DNA of 64,000 nt from Verrucomicrobiales bacterium (GCA_002726915.1 PBSY01000060.1:1-64000), one strand, 5' to 3'; counted from the stretch's first letter, positions 36,476 to 46,358 are shown. A program made the numbers and translations. The notes: generated by a model from the sequence alone, not told the origin.

Positions 36476-36697
36476 AAATGGCTGCCTTGGGGTGTGAAGC
36501 GCCACTTCCCGACGCTTCCACAAGGGTGTAGTTTAGAGGAATTGCGCAAATGGGGTCAAGGCGGAAACATTTCCCACCTCCATCTCTGCCCACATTACCA
36601 ACTATTGAATTATTTAATGGCGTCTATCTGAGCTTTCTTTCGATGGGTTTAGCCTTGTCCTGCATATTATATCCACTAACTTTACTCTTCTCATATA

Positions 36698-38494
36698 ATG
36701 AAATTCTCAATCCTTATACTTCTTGCGGTTGCTTCCTTTGTGGCTCGTCCAATAACAGCTACAGCTACCCCGAACATTGTCATAGTTATCACTGACGATC
36801 AGGGATATGGCGACCTCTCTTGCCATGGTAATCCAGTCGTAAAAACCCCGCATCTCGATGCACTTGCCAGCGAGTCAGTTCGCCTCGAGGACTACCACGT
36901 CGCCCCGACCTGCTCCCCTACACGTGGCGCCTTTCTTACGGGACACTGGACCAACCGAACCGGCGTCTGGCACACTATTATGGGACGCTCTATGCTGCGC
37001 TTCAATGAAGTCACGATCGGTCAAATCTTCAAGAACAGCGGTTACAACACTGGAATGTTCGGCAAGTGGCACCTTGGTGACAACTACCCCTTCCGCCCTG
37101 AAGACCGTGGCTTCACTGAGGTCCTTCGCCACGGTGGTGGCGGCGTCGGCCAGACCCCGGATTACTGGGACAACGCTTACTTCGACGACACCTACTTTCA
37201 TAATAAAATACCCACCAAGACCGTTGGTTACTGCACCGACGTTTACTTCGACTACGCGAAGAAATTCATTGAAGCCAGCACCGCCGAAGGCAAGCCATTC
37301 CTAGCCTACATTGCAACCAACGCGCCACACAGCCCCAACCACGCCCCCGAAGAAAGTTCAGCTCCCTATGCGCATCTCGGCGTTGCGCCGGCCAACTTCT
37401 TCGGCATGGTCGCCAATATCGATGACAACGTTGGAGCGCTGCGCGGGTGGCTGGACGAAAGAGGCCTCACTAAAGACACCATCTTCATTTTCACCACCGA
37501 CAACGGCACGGCTGGAGGTCGCGGAACCTACGACGGTGGTATGCGCGGGGCCAAAGGTAGCGAGTATGACGGCGGTCACCGCGTTCCGTTCTTTCTGCAT
37601 TGGCCCGCAGGCGGATTCAACAAGGAGAATAAAGTTGAGACCATCACTGCTCACGTTGACGTCGTCCCAACGCTGATCGATCTCGCTGGCATCGAATCAC
37701 CTGCCAATGTCACATTCGACGGAGTTTCAATCCGCCCGCTGATTGAGAGTAGCCAGCGACCCAATAGCTGGGCTGACCGTATTCTTGTGACTGATAGTCA
37801 GCGCGTCAAAGATCCCATCAAATGGAGAAAGTCTGCAGTGATGACCAATGAGTGGCGCCTCGTTTCTAACGAAGGACCGACACACGAGCTCTACGCTATC
37901 AAGAACGATCCTAAGCAACAGAACAACATCATCGCAGACCACCCAGAGGTAGCAGAGCGACTCAAGGATTTTTACGAGGCGTGGTGGGCTGAAATAGCCC
38001 CGTCATTTGGGGACCCAGCGCGTATTCACATTGGCAATCCCGCTGAAAATCCGAGCCGACTCACCAGCCACGATTGGATCACAACCGGTTCCAGCCCCTG
38101 GAACCAGAAGCACATTCGTGACGGCGTAACTAAACCTAGCAACCTTGGTTTCTGGTATCTCACAGTGGAAGAAGCAGGCGACTACGAAATTGAGCTACGC
38201 CGTTGGCCCAACGAAGGAAACGTTGCCAATACGCCTATCATCGCTCCAATCTCTCCAGGGAATTCAGTACCTGGTGGCGCCGCTTTCCGCGAAACACCCG
38301 GTAAAGCCGTTCCTGCAACGTCCGCCAAAATTGAGATTCAAAGCACTCGACTCTCCAAGGATGTCCCTTCGGACGCCTCTAATGTAACCTTCGATGTCAC
38401 CCTCGAAGCTGGTCCGGCCGAACTCTATGCCACATTTCTTGGCAATCAGGGCGAAGTAACCGGCGCCTTCTTCGCCTACGTTAAGAGAAAGTAG
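36698..38494 (+). CDS. Secreted arylsulfatase with a C-terminal beta domain
   Basis: The 598-residue protein has a signal peptide, ITDDQGYGD with Asp 33-34, the C-S-P-T-R signature at 72-76, and GMFGKWHLGD. The sulfatase core ends near residue 440. The last 150 residues (GFWYLTVEEAGDYEIELRRW, ATSAKIEIQSTRLS, GPAELYATFLGNQGEVTG) form an added beta-rich domain that may bind the substrate. Its size exceeds the usual 450-520. It probably acts on sulfated polysaccharide outside the cytoplasm. The upstream gene is the divergent prepilin-like gene. Confidence 0.93.
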   Translation: MKFSILILLAVASFVARPITATATPNIVIVITDDQGYGDLSCHGNPVVKTPHLDALASESVRLEDYHVAPTCSPTRGAFLTGHWTNRTGVWHTIMGRSMLRFNEVTIGQIFKNSGYNTGMFGKWHLGDNYPFRPEDRGFTEVLRHGGGGVGQTPDYWDNAYFDDTYFHNKIPTKTVGYCTDVYFDYAKKFIEASTAEGKPFLAYIATNAPHSPNHAPEESSAPYAHLGVAPANFFGMVANIDDNVGALRGWLDERGLTKDTIFIFTTDNGTAGGRGTYDGGMRGAKGSEYDGGHRVPFFLHWPAGGFNKENKVETITAHVDVVPTLIDLAGIESPANVTFDGVSIRPLIESSQRPNSWADRILVTDSQRVKDPIKWRKSAVMTNEWRLVSNEGPTHELYAIKNDPKQQNNIIADHPEVAERLKDFYEAWWAEIAPSFGDPARIHIGNPAENPSRLTSHDWITTGSSPWNQKHIRDGVTKPSNLGFWYLTVEEAGDYEIELRRWPNEGNVANTPIIAPISPGNSVPGGAAFRETPGKAVPATSAKIEIQSTRLSKDVPSDASNVTFDVTLEAGPAELYATFLGNQGEVTGAFFAYVKRK

Positions 38495-38542
38495 CCTCCT
38501 TTAAGTCTCTCAAGTCAGATTTAAAAATCATTCTCAAGCCTA

Positions 38543-38743
38543 TTGAAAGCTATCAAAGTCACTCTCAGCGTCGCCTTTTTTGCGACCACATTAGCACTGC
38601 CCGCAGTTGCTGAGCAAGACAGCCTCGCCACAATATCCCACCGCCGCTTGGTGGCATACTACACTCCTTGTGGTCAACGGGTGACACCGAGGCAGATCGC
38701 CAAGCTTCTCAGGCCCCTGAATCCCGAACTCGTTTCGACTTGA
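38543..38743 (+). CDS. Small secreted protein, unknown
   Basis: The 66-residue frame starts with TTG (38543) and opens with a convincing signal peptide (MKAIKVTLSVAFFATTLALPAVAEQ). The mature part is about 40 residues (a single Cys in YYTPCGQRV, and a Pro-Arg-rich PRQIAKLLRPLNPEL) with no known domain. It lies 48 bp after the long sulfatase and 22 bp before the CNNM gene, so it may be co-transcribed with either. A chance frame is possible. Confidence 0.5.
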   Translation: MKAIKVTLSVAFFATTLALPAVAEQDSLATISHRRLVAYYTPCGQRVTPRQIAKLLRPLNPELVST

Positions 38744-38765
38744 AGCTGTCTTAATTCATAGCAAT

Positions 38766-39944
38766 ATGGGAGTAATCATGTTTCCTTTCCCTGTCGCGGC
38801 GCTCGCACCGGCAACCCTTGATCCTGACACTACCGGCTCCTGGACCCTCCTGATCGTCTATTTCTGCCTTGCCATCGGCGTGTCATTTTTCTGCTCTGTC
38901 TGGGAAGCAGTTATCCTGAGCGTCACCAATCCCTACATTGCCAACCACAAGAAAAAACGTCCCAAGTCAGGATTACTGCTTGAGCAACTCAAGAGTCAGA
39001 TTAGTCGGCCACTGACTTCCATTCTGACACTAAACACTATTTCTCACACCGTAGGAGCGATGGGGGTGGCTGCCCAAGTTTCCGCGCTCGGAGGAGGCAA
39101 GTGGGATGCACTTGCAGGAGCACTCATGACCCTTGCCATTCTAATCGCGTCCGAGATCATCCCCAAAAATCTTGGCGCACGTCACTGGCGAGCTTGGGCT
39201 CCCTGGGTTGCCGTTTCACTGCACTGGTTGACCAAGTTGATGACCCCCGTGGTTTGGTTTATCGAAATTTTTAGTAAAGGTGGACACGGTGAAGCCACCT
39301 TCAGCCGCGACGAACTGAAAGTGATGGCGGAGTTGGGTACTCGTCAGGGAAAACTAAAGGAAGACGAATCCCGAATTCTCGACAATCTCCTCCGCCTCAG
39401 CGAAATCACTGTTCGCGAAGTGATGACCCCCCGAGTGGTGGTTTTTGCGCTGACCGAGGATACTACCGTGGAGCATTACCTAGAACGTCACCGGAGCTCT
39501 CCTTTCTCCCGAATTCCGATCTACAGCGAAAACCGCGACGACATTAAAGGTTTCGTCCTCAAACATGACATCCTGCTAGCTGCCGCTCAGGATAAATTTG
39601 ATCTCGAATTGCGGGACCTTAGCCGCGAAATCGCCGCCATGCCTGAGATGACCAAAATGACGGATGCTTTCCAGCAACTCGTCGCCAATCGAGATCACGT
39701 CGCTATTGTCCTCGATGAATACGGCGGTATGAGCGGACTCGTTACGATGGAAGATGTGGTCGAGACCTTGCTTGGATTAGAGATTGTCGACGAGGCGGAC
39801 ACCCGCGAGGACATGCAGGAGTTCGCCCGTAATCTTTGGAAAACCCGGGCGTCCAAAATGGGGCTTGAAGTCGAAGAGCCTTCCGAGCCAAACCGCGATG
39901 AGAAAGCAGCAGCCAACGAAGCGAAAGCTGATACGTCCGCTTGA
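38766..39944 (+). CDS. CNNM/CorC family transporter with DUF21 and CBS domains
   Basis: The 392-residue protein has a DUF21 membrane domain with helices at about 26-48, 100-125 and 135-155 (LLIVYFCLAIGVSFFCSVWE, LAGALMTLAILIASEIIPKN). A pair of CBS domains follows at about 200-330 (REVMTPRVVVFALTEDTTVE, DHVAIVLDEYGGMSGLVTMED). The small CorC-HlyC C-terminal domain is missing; the tail is acidic and Ala-rich. The family is linked to magnesium or cobalt efflux and is often called hemolysin-like. Its stop (39942-39944) abuts the convergent stop at 39945. Confidence 0.9.
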   Translation: MGVIMFPFPVAALAPATLDPDTTGSWTLLIVYFCLAIGVSFFCSVWEAVILSVTNPYIANHKKKRPKSGLLLEQLKSQISRPLTSILTLNTISHTVGAMGVAAQVSALGGGKWDALAGALMTLAILIASEIIPKNLGARHWRAWAPWVAVSLHWLTKLMTPVVWFIEIFSKGGHGEATFSRDELKVMAELGTRQGKLKEDESRILDNLLRLSEITVREVMTPRVVVFALTEDTTVEHYLERHRSSPFSRIPIYSENRDDIKGFVLKHDILLAAAQDKFDLELRDLSREIAAMPEMTKMTDAFQQLVANRDHVAIVLDEYGGMSGLVTMEDVVETLLGLEIVDEADTREDMQEFARNLWKTRASKMGLEVEEPSEPNRDEKAAANEAKADTSA

Positions 39945-40640
39945 CTACTTGCGAACCGTTACCGCTTCGATTTCGGCAATAAGATCACGACCCCCGATTT
40001 CGCCGAGAGTTTCTATCTCCCATCGAAGCACCTGCCATGCCGGTTCACCGGCTTCCTGGGAACGACCGCAATGGGTTCGGCACACAAACCCATCGTAATC
40101 CGGATAACGTTGAGGATCGGTCACATCAGAATACAAAGTCAGCAACGGCTTGTGATTCGGACCTGAAGTGATCGATAAGGGATGCAACCAGCAGGTCAAC
40201 GGCTTGTAGCTCCATGGATGCTTGTCTTCTTTCGTCGCCATGACTTGGAGAGCGCACCTTGCATCATCCAGAAGAAAGACGCAGCTGGTCTCTGGGAAGT
40301 GTTCTGGGTAGTCAACCACTTTCGCTCGCATTGAAGCTGGCTTCGTCGCTGTCTTCGGCCCGGAAGCCGCGTCTCTCCACTTACCGTAGACCACAACCTG
40401 CTTTGGCAGTTCGGCTCCTAGCGCCTCCAGCCCAACTCGCTTCTCACCAACCACATCGCGAACAACGCGCGCTTCCTCTGATGAGAGATAGACGCCGTCA
40501 TGACAACAGGTCCCCCCGCACGCGGTCAGGTTGCAGCGCCTGAGCGGACGAGAAAGCGCTGCAATATCCAGACTCATGCCTGAGACCGTGTCCGCGAGTG
40601 TTTCGCGGGACTCGGGAAACGCTGCAATTGCATGACTCAT
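39945..40640 (-). CDS. DUF3109/YkgJ-like cysteine-cluster protein
   Basis: The 231-residue protein has an N-terminal cluster C36, C41, C45, C46 (RRCNLTACGGTCC) and further Cys in SCVFLLDDARCALQ, PLTCWLHPL and GFVCRTHCG, arranged as in DUF3109 and the YkgJ family, which bind zinc or an iron-sulfur cluster. Function is unknown; some relatives act on protein N-termini or metal homeostasis. The gene converges on the CNNM gene with no gap, and follows the AraC-type gene on the same strand by 44 bp. Confidence 0.75.
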   Translation of the reverse strand: MSHAIAAFPESRETLADTVSGMSLDIAALSRPLRRCNLTACGGTCCHDGVYLSSEEARVVRDVVGEKRVGLEALGAELPKQVVVYGKWRDAASGPKTATKPASMRAKVVDYPEHFPETSCVFLLDDARCALQVMATKEDKHPWSYKPLTCWLHPLSITSGPNHKPLLTLYSDVTDPQRYPDYDGFVCRTHCGRSQEAGEPAWQVLRWEIETLGEIGGRDLIAEIEAVTVRK

Positions 40641-40684
40641 TCACCCATCCCCTACTCCGAATCCCGCTCGGTGTCGAACAGCAT

Positions 40685-41434
40685 TCAACGAAAACACTTC
40701 CGGTATCTAAGAGGAGTCATGTCCGTGACTCGCTTGAAACGTTTCGTGAAATGACTCTGATCACAAAATCCGGTCGCCTCCGCAATCGCTGCCACTCCAT
40801 CTGAAGTACTGACCAAAAGGCGCTGCGCTTCCTGAATTCGAAGACGCAATATCAACTCCGTTGGGGAGACCCGCAAAAGATCGCGGAAGCGTTTGTTAAA
40901 CTGAGTTGTCGAAAGACCTGAAAGACGCGCCATAGCTTCCATGGAAATATCCGATCGATAATGCTCTTCGAGATATTTGATCACTGGCTGAATCTCCCCA
41001 AAACGCTCGACTTCTTCATCCGGTGTATCGATGCGATACATCACACCCGCCAATCCAATAACATCACCTTTATCTCCTTTGAGCGGAGTTTTCGTCGAAA
41101 CAAACCACTGAGGTCCTCCCCCAGCCAACATCACTAACCAGACCTGATTTGGGACCACATTCCCGCCATTCATTACTTGACGATCTTCAGCATGGTAGGC
41201 TTCCGCCATCGCTGGGGCCTGAATTTCAAGGTCTGATTTCCCTAAAATCTCTTCCATTCGATTCATTCCGAAGATCTCGGTGAGCACAGGCCGGTTCACG
41301 CAGACATAGCGGTGCTCCGCATCTTTGACATAGAAATAAACCGAAGGCAGGAACTCAAAGAGCTCCATGATCTGTCTCGCCTCGGGATGCCGCGAAAAAA
41401 ACCGCTCGTCATAACTCTTCGCCAAAAACGTCAT
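40685..41434 (-). CDS. PAS-AraC family transcription regulator
   Basis: The 249-residue protein has an N-terminal PAS domain (about 20-130: FLPSVYFYVKDAEHRYVCVN, EILGKSDLEI, VSTKTPLKGDKGDVIGLAGV) and a C-terminal AraC double helix-turn-helix (about 145-249: YLEEHYRSDISMEAMARLSG, FNKRFRDLLRVSPTELIL, VAAIAEATGFCDQSHFTKRF, RYRKCF). The PAS domain may bind a small ligand. It is divergent from the cytochrome/DUF1549 gene, with 276 bp between the starts, the classic layout of a local regulator; this is inference. Confidence 0.9.
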   Translation of the reverse strand: MTFLAKSYDERFFSRHPEARQIMELFEFLPSVYFYVKDAEHRYVCVNRPVLTEIFGMNRMEEILGKSDLEIQAPAMAEAYHAEDRQVMNGGNVVPNQVWLVMLAGGGPQWFVSTKTPLKGDKGDVIGLAGVMYRIDTPDEEVERFGEIQPVIKYLEEHYRSDISMEAMARLSGLSTTQFNKRFRDLLRVSPTELILRLRIQEAQRLLVSTSDGVAAIAEATGFCDQSHFTKRFKRVTDMTPLRYRKCFR

Positions 41435-41710
41435 TACATACTAAAATTACATTAAAGCTGTAACAGATTCAAATTGTTAATGACCGCGGTCTGTGACCGT
41501 CTTCCGAGCCCACTAAAGCCACCGCTAAAAAGCTGCTACGCCTAATTTATAGGGATCACGAGAGTATTTCTTTTTATGTTTATTGCTCTCCTGTCCGCGC
41601 TTCGCTGTTACGTGGCCCGCAATCGCGTATCTCAAACTTGCTATCATTTCCGCAAGATCATACCTTTTTGTGTTTACTGTAAAGTTGATGTTGTGATTCG
41701 AAGTTTCCCG

Positions 41711-44700
41711 ATGCGCTACTCTATACTAATCCTTTCCCTTGGGCTTATCGGGACGCTCTCAGCCAGCGATCGTGTCGACTTCAATAGGGATGTTCGACCG
41801 ATCCTTTCAGACAGGTGTTTCAAGTGCCATGGCCCTGGCGCCAATAACCAGAAATCCGACTACCGCGTCGATACCTTCGAGCACGCTACGGCCGACCTGG
41901 GGAATTACTACGGTATCGTTCCGGGCAATGCCGAAGACAGTGAACTCTTTTATCGTCTCATCACCGATGACGAGATCGATCTCATGCCGCCACCGGAAAA
42001 TAGGATGGCCCTCACTGAGGAGGAGATCGACATCATCAAGCGCTGGATCAATCAAGGTGCCGAATACCAAGAGCACTGGTCCTTCACGGCAATCCCGGAT
42101 TCTATTGAAGTGCCGAAAACTCAACCTGACTGGGCCCGCAATCCCATCGATCACTTTATTCTCGATCGTCTCGACCAGGAGCAGTTTACCCCTTCCCCGG
42201 AAACCACTCGCGAAAAATGGCTCCGCCGCATCACTTTCGACCTGACCGGCCTTCCCCCTACGCTGCCGGCCCTGGATGCATTTCTCGCTGACACTTCCCC
42301 CAATGCCTACGATAAAGTGGTCGAACGCCTCTTCGCTTCGCCTGCCTACGGTGAACGTATAGCAGGTGAATGGCTCAATGTCGCTCGCTACTCAGACACC
42401 TTCGGATACCAGCAGGATTGGAATCGTCGAGTCTGGCCCTGGCGTGACTGGGTCATCGAAGCCTTCCAGGGCAATATGCCCTACGACCAGTTCATCATCG
42501 AACAACTTGCCGGCGACTTACTGCCGAACCCGTCGCGAAATCAAATCCTCGCGACGACTTTCAATCGCCTTCACTCGCAGAAGAACGAAGGAGGCAGTGT
42601 CCCTGAAGAATTCCGCGTCGAGTATGTCGCTGATCGTGTTCACACGTTTGGCACAGCCTTCTTGGGACTCAGCTTCGAATGCAGCCGCTGTCACGACCAC
42701 AAGTATGACCCTCTGACGATGCTGGACTACTACGAGGTCGCCGCCTACTTTGACAACATCGATGAGGCGGGTCTGTATGCCTACTTCCCCAAAGTAGATG
42801 CGACACCTCCGCCAACTCTCTGGCTACCCGACAAAGCTCAGGAGGCAAAACTCGCAGATCTCGATACAAAAATCAGAGCTTCCGAAGCCCGGCTGACCGA
42901 ATTCGCGAAGATCGCTGCTCCCGCTTTTGAGAAGGGGATGAAAAACTCTTTCAGTAAAGTCACCAATGCCGCTCCGATTGCTTCCTTTAACTTCGAGTCG
43001 AACGAAAGGAACAAGATACTGAATCTCGTTGAAGGTGGCGATCCCGCAACGACGTCGGGAAATAACCAGCTCGTTGACGGTCGCAATGGCAAAGCGATCC
43101 AACTGACCGGTGATGACAAGGTCACCCTACCGGTCGGCAATTTTACCCGCAACGATTCCTTCACTATCTCGCTCTGGCTCAAAACGCCGGACGAAAAGAA
43201 AAGAGCTGTTATCTTCAGCCGTTCTAGGGCATGGACTGACGCAGCTAGCCGAGGATACGAACTGCTCATCGAGGATGGTGAACTCAGCCTGGGAATCATC
43301 CACTTCTATCCCGGCGACGCCATCCGCGTGCGCACCACTAAGAAACTTCCCGTCGGAGAGTGGAAGCACGTGGCTGTGAGCTACGATGGTTCCAGCCGCG
43401 CCTCGGGTGTGACGCTTTATGTCGATGGTCAGCCCGCCGATACACGAATCATTCGCGACCATCTCACCCGCGACATCACTGGCGGTGGCAGCGATACCAT
43501 CGTGATTGGTTCACGCATGAGAGACAACGGATTTACCGGCGGCCTCGTCGACGACTTCCAGGTTTTTAACAAGGAACTCGACCCCGCAGAAGTGGCTCAA
43601 TTCTTCGAACGCAGCGAATGGCAGCCAGGCATTGACTGGTTTCTCACCAACGCCCATCCCCCCTATCAGAAGGAAACCGTTAAACTCAAGCAACTGCGCA
43701 ATGAACGGATCGCCCTGATCCGCACCATTCCAGACATCATGGTGATGAAGGAAATAGAGGAACCTAAGCCCACTTATCTGCTTGGCCGTGGCCACTACTC
43801 GAATCGCGAGAAAACCGTCTCAGCAGCCACGCCCGATTTCCTTCCGTCCCAAAAAGTTGATACCCCGCAAAACCGTCTCGACCTCGCACGCTGGACGGCC
43901 TCGGGTGACAATCCCCTTACCGCCCGAGTCACTGTTAACCGCTACTGGCAACTAATGTTCGGCGCCGGACTTGTCTCAACACCCGAAGACTTCGGCAGCC
44001 AAGGTAGCAGCCCCACCCATCCACAATTGCTCGACTGGCTGGCACGGGACTTCATCAAAAGCGGCTGGAATGTCCAGCACCTACTCAGGCAAATCGCGCT
44101 GTCCGCGACTTATCGCCAGAGTTCAAACATCGCCTCAGGTGAATTAGCGACCATTGACCCAAAAAATGCGCTCCTCTATCGCTACCCAGCTCCCCGCCTC
44201 TCTGCCGAGATGATCCGTGATAATGCCCTCGCCGCGAGCGGATTACTTAATAACAAGGTGGGCGGCGCTCCCGTTAAGCCCTACGACATCTCAGTTTCCT
44301 TCAAGCCATCGGCTATTAGCAAGGGCGACGATCTCTATCGCCGCAGCCTATACACCTACTGGAGACAAACAAGCCCGGCCCCAATGATGACAACGCTCAA
44401 CGCCTCGAAGCGGGACGTCTGCCGCGTTAGCCTAGAAAAAACAGATTCACCACTGCAAGGACTCGTCTTGCTCAATTCGCCGCAGTTTGTTGAAGCCGCA
44501 AGGACGCTGGCAGAAAATCTGGTCAACGAATACGGCAACGACAACGATGCTATCATTAACGAAACCTACCGCCGCCTCACCAGTCGCGATCCCGACCAAC
44601 AGGAGTGGCCCGTGCTGCGCCAATTGATCGAGGAACAGGAAAAACACTTCGCAACCAGCCCTGGCACAGCCAGAGAGCTCATCTCGGTTGGTGCCTCGAA

Positions 44701-44794
44701 GGCTCCCGAAACTGAAAACCCCGCACGTCTCGCCGCGGTCACAACGCTCGTGTCCACGGTGATGAATTTTGACGAGTGTATTACAAAACGATAA
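41711..44794 (+). CDS. PSCyt1-DUF1549-LamG-DUF1553 protein
   Basis: From ATG 41711 the 1027-residue protein has a signal peptide (MRYSILILSLGLIGTLSA), a c-type heme site C-F-K-C-H at 36-40 with PILSDRC before it, and the PSCyt2/DUF1549 domain (about 110-320: NPIDHFILDRLDQEQFTPSP). A LamG-like domain follows (about 420-620: NDSFTISLWLKTPDEKKRAV, GEWKHVAVSYDGSS, VTLYVDGQ), then PSD1/DUF1553 (about 720-980: NPLTARVTVNRYWQLMFGAG, IALSATYRQSS). The family is typical of PVC bacteria and of unknown activity. It lies 19 bp before the DUF1501 gene, the constant partner. The frame extension to 41576 was not used. Confidence 0.93.
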   Translation: MRYSILILSLGLIGTLSASDRVDFNRDVRPILSDRCFKCHGPGANNQKSDYRVDTFEHATADLGNYYGIVPGNAEDSELFYRLITDDEIDLMPPPENRMALTEEEIDIIKRWINQGAEYQEHWSFTAIPDSIEVPKTQPDWARNPIDHFILDRLDQEQFTPSPETTREKWLRRITFDLTGLPPTLPALDAFLADTSPNAYDKVVERLFASPAYGERIAGEWLNVARYSDTFGYQQDWNRRVWPWRDWVIEAFQGNMPYDQFIIEQLAGDLLPNPSRNQILATTFNRLHSQKNEGGSVPEEFRVEYVADRVHTFGTAFLGLSFECSRCHDHKYDPLTMLDYYEVAAYFDNIDEAGLYAYFPKVDATPPPTLWLPDKAQEAKLADLDTKIRASEARLTEFAKIAAPAFEKGMKNSFSKVTNAAPIASFNFESNERNKILNLVEGGDPATTSGNNQLVDGRNGKAIQLTGDDKVTLPVGNFTRNDSFTISLWLKTPDEKKRAVIFSRSRAWTDAASRGYELLIEDGELSLGIIHFYPGDAIRVRTTKKLPVGEWKHVAVSYDGSSRASGVTLYVDGQPADTRIIRDHLTRDITGGGSDTIVIGSRMRDNGFTGGLVDDFQVFNKELDPAEVAQFFERSEWQPGIDWFLTNAHPPYQKETVKLKQLRNERIALIRTIPDIMVMKEIEEPKPTYLLGRGHYSNREKTVSAATPDFLPSQKVDTPQNRLDLARWTASGDNPLTARVTVNRYWQLMFGAGLVSTPEDFGSQGSSPTHPQLLDWLARDFIKSGWNVQHLLRQIALSATYRQSSNIASGELATIDPKNALLYRYPAPRLSAEMIRDNALAASGLLNNKVGGAPVKPYDISVSFKPSAISKGDDLYRRSLYTYWRQTSPAPMMTTLNASKRDVCRVSLEKTDSPLQGLVLLNSPQFVEAARTLAENLVNEYGNDNDAIINETYRRLTSRDPDQQEWPVLRQLIEEQEKHFATSPGTARELISVGASKAPETENPARLAAVTTLVSTVMNFDECITKR

Positions 44795-44813
44795 CCCGAA
44801 CCGCCATTTATCC

Positions 44814-46250
44814 ATGAAGACCTGCACCGGATTTGACTCTCCCTTCGGTATGAGCCGCCGTGCCTCACTGGCCAGCTTCGCCGGTGGCCTTGGTAGCCTT
44901 GCTCTTGGCAGTCTTCTCAACGGTAAGGCCCAGGCCGAGCCCAACCAGTCCCGCTTTCTCACCAGGGAACCCAAGGCCAAGCGCGTTATTTATCTCTTCC
45001 AGGGAGGTGGTCCGTCTCAAATCGACTTGTTTGACCATAAACCGCGCCTCAATCGGGAACACGGCAAGGAACTCCCGGAATCTGTTCGCAAGGGTCAGCG
45101 CCTTACCGGCATGTCCGGCAACCAGTCGAGCCTTCCGCTCGTCGGGTCTCCCTACAAGTTCACCCAACACGGACAGGGCGGCACCTGGATTAGCGAACTG
45201 CTCCCATACACGGCGGGCATTTCCGATGACATCACGGTGATCAATTCCATGTATACCGAGGCAATTAACCACGGCCCGGGTGTCACCTTCATGCAGACCG
45301 GCTCCCAGATTGCCGGTCGTCCCAGCATTGGATCCTGGCTTTCCTACGGTCTTGGTTCCACCAACGAGAACCTGCCCAACTTCGTCGTCCTCGTCACGGC
45401 CAACAAGGGTGGCCAACCACTGGTAAGCCGGCTCTGGGGCAGCGGCTTCCTTCCCGGCAAGCACGACGGTGTTCGATTCCGTCCTGATAACGATGCCGTT
45501 CTTTACCTCAACAATCCCAACGGACTCAACGAGAAGTCACGCCGCATGATGCTGGACCGTCTCGAGGAACTTCACCAGATCGAACTCGCCAAGACGGGAG
45601 ACACCGCGCTGGAAACGCGTATCGCTCAGTATGAGATGGGTTTTCGCATGCAGACTTCGATCCCCGATGTCACCGATCTTTCCAAGGAGCCGGACTCCAC
45701 CTTCGAGCTCTACGGAGAAGAAGCCCGCAAACCGGGAACCTTCGCCGCCAACTGCCTGATGGCTCGTCGCATGGCAGAACAGGGCGTCCAGTTTATCCAG
45801 CTCTACCACCAGGGATGGGATCAACACAGCAACCTCCCCGGCAAGCTTCCCCAGCAGTGTCTCGAAACGGATAAAGCTTCTGCGGCTCTCGTCACAGATC
45901 TGAAACAGCGCGGCCTGCTCGATGACACGCTGGTGATCTGGGGCGGCGAATTCGGTCGAACCAACTATTGCCAGGGCAAGCTGAACGACAAGAGTTTCGG
46001 ACGTGACCACCACCCACGCTGCTACTCTACCTGGATGGCGGGCGGTGGCATCAAAGGCGGCTACCACCACGGGCAGACCGACGAATACGGCTACAGCGTT
46101 GTCGATGGTGGCGTCCATGTCCACGATTTCCACGCCACTATCCTGAACCAGCTCGGCATCGATCACGAACACCTTACTTTCCAATATCAAGGACGCCACT
46201 TTCGTCTCACCGATGTGCACGGTCACGTCGTGAAGGATATTATTGCGTAA
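44814..46250 (+). CDS. DUF1501 (sulfatase-fold) Tat-exported protein
   Basis: From ATG 44814 the 478-residue protein has a twin-arginine-like signal (MSRRASLASFAGGLGSLALG near residues 13-32) and DUF1501 motifs: KRVIYLFQGGGPSQIDLFDH, GKELPESVRKGQRLTGM, FIQLYHQGWDQHS, and VIWGGEFGRTNYCQG. DUF1501 has the alkaline-phosphatase-type fold but an uncharacterised reaction. It overlaps the preceding operon member's region by starting 19 bp after its stop. A frame start at 44769 was rejected in favour of the Tat signal. Confidence 0.93.
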   Translation: MKTCTGFDSPFGMSRRASLASFAGGLGSLALGSLLNGKAQAEPNQSRFLTREPKAKRVIYLFQGGGPSQIDLFDHKPRLNREHGKELPESVRKGQRLTGMSGNQSSLPLVGSPYKFTQHGQGGTWISELLPYTAGISDDITVINSMYTEAINHGPGVTFMQTGSQIAGRPSIGSWLSYGLGSTNENLPNFVVLVTANKGGQPLVSRLWGSGFLPGKHDGVRFRPDNDAVLYLNNPNGLNEKSRRMMLDRLEELHQIELAKTGDTALETRIAQYEMGFRMQTSIPDVTDLSKEPDSTFELYGEEARKPGTFAANCLMARRMAEQGVQFIQLYHQGWDQHSNLPGKLPQQCLETDKASAALVTDLKQRGLLDDTLVIWGGEFGRTNYCQGKLNDKSFGRDHHPRCYSTWMAGGGIKGGYHHGQTDEYGYSVVDGGVHVHDFHATILNQLGIDHEHLTFQYQGRHFRLTDVHGHVVKDIIA

Positions 46251-46315
46251 CGCTTTCACTCTAAGCCCGACGGGAACCCTGATCAGGACCGCCGCATGTT
46301 CGGAAACACATTACC

Positions 46316-46358
46316 TCACCCCAACATTGGACTTACAACTGCCGCTTAGGTGGGGTGA
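46316..46358. repeat. Inverted repeat between convergent genes
   Basis: TCACCCCA at 46316-46323 and TGGGGTGA at 46351-46358 form perfect 8-bp arms around a 27-nt spacer in the gap between the DUF1501 gene (+) and the next sulfatase (-). No T-tract follows on either strand, so a terminator role is only possible. Confidence 0.4.

Noticed and set aside
41576-41710. 45-residue N-terminal extension of the cytochrome/DUF1549 protein
   Set aside because: A clear signal peptide starts at ATG 41711; the upstream residues would block export.
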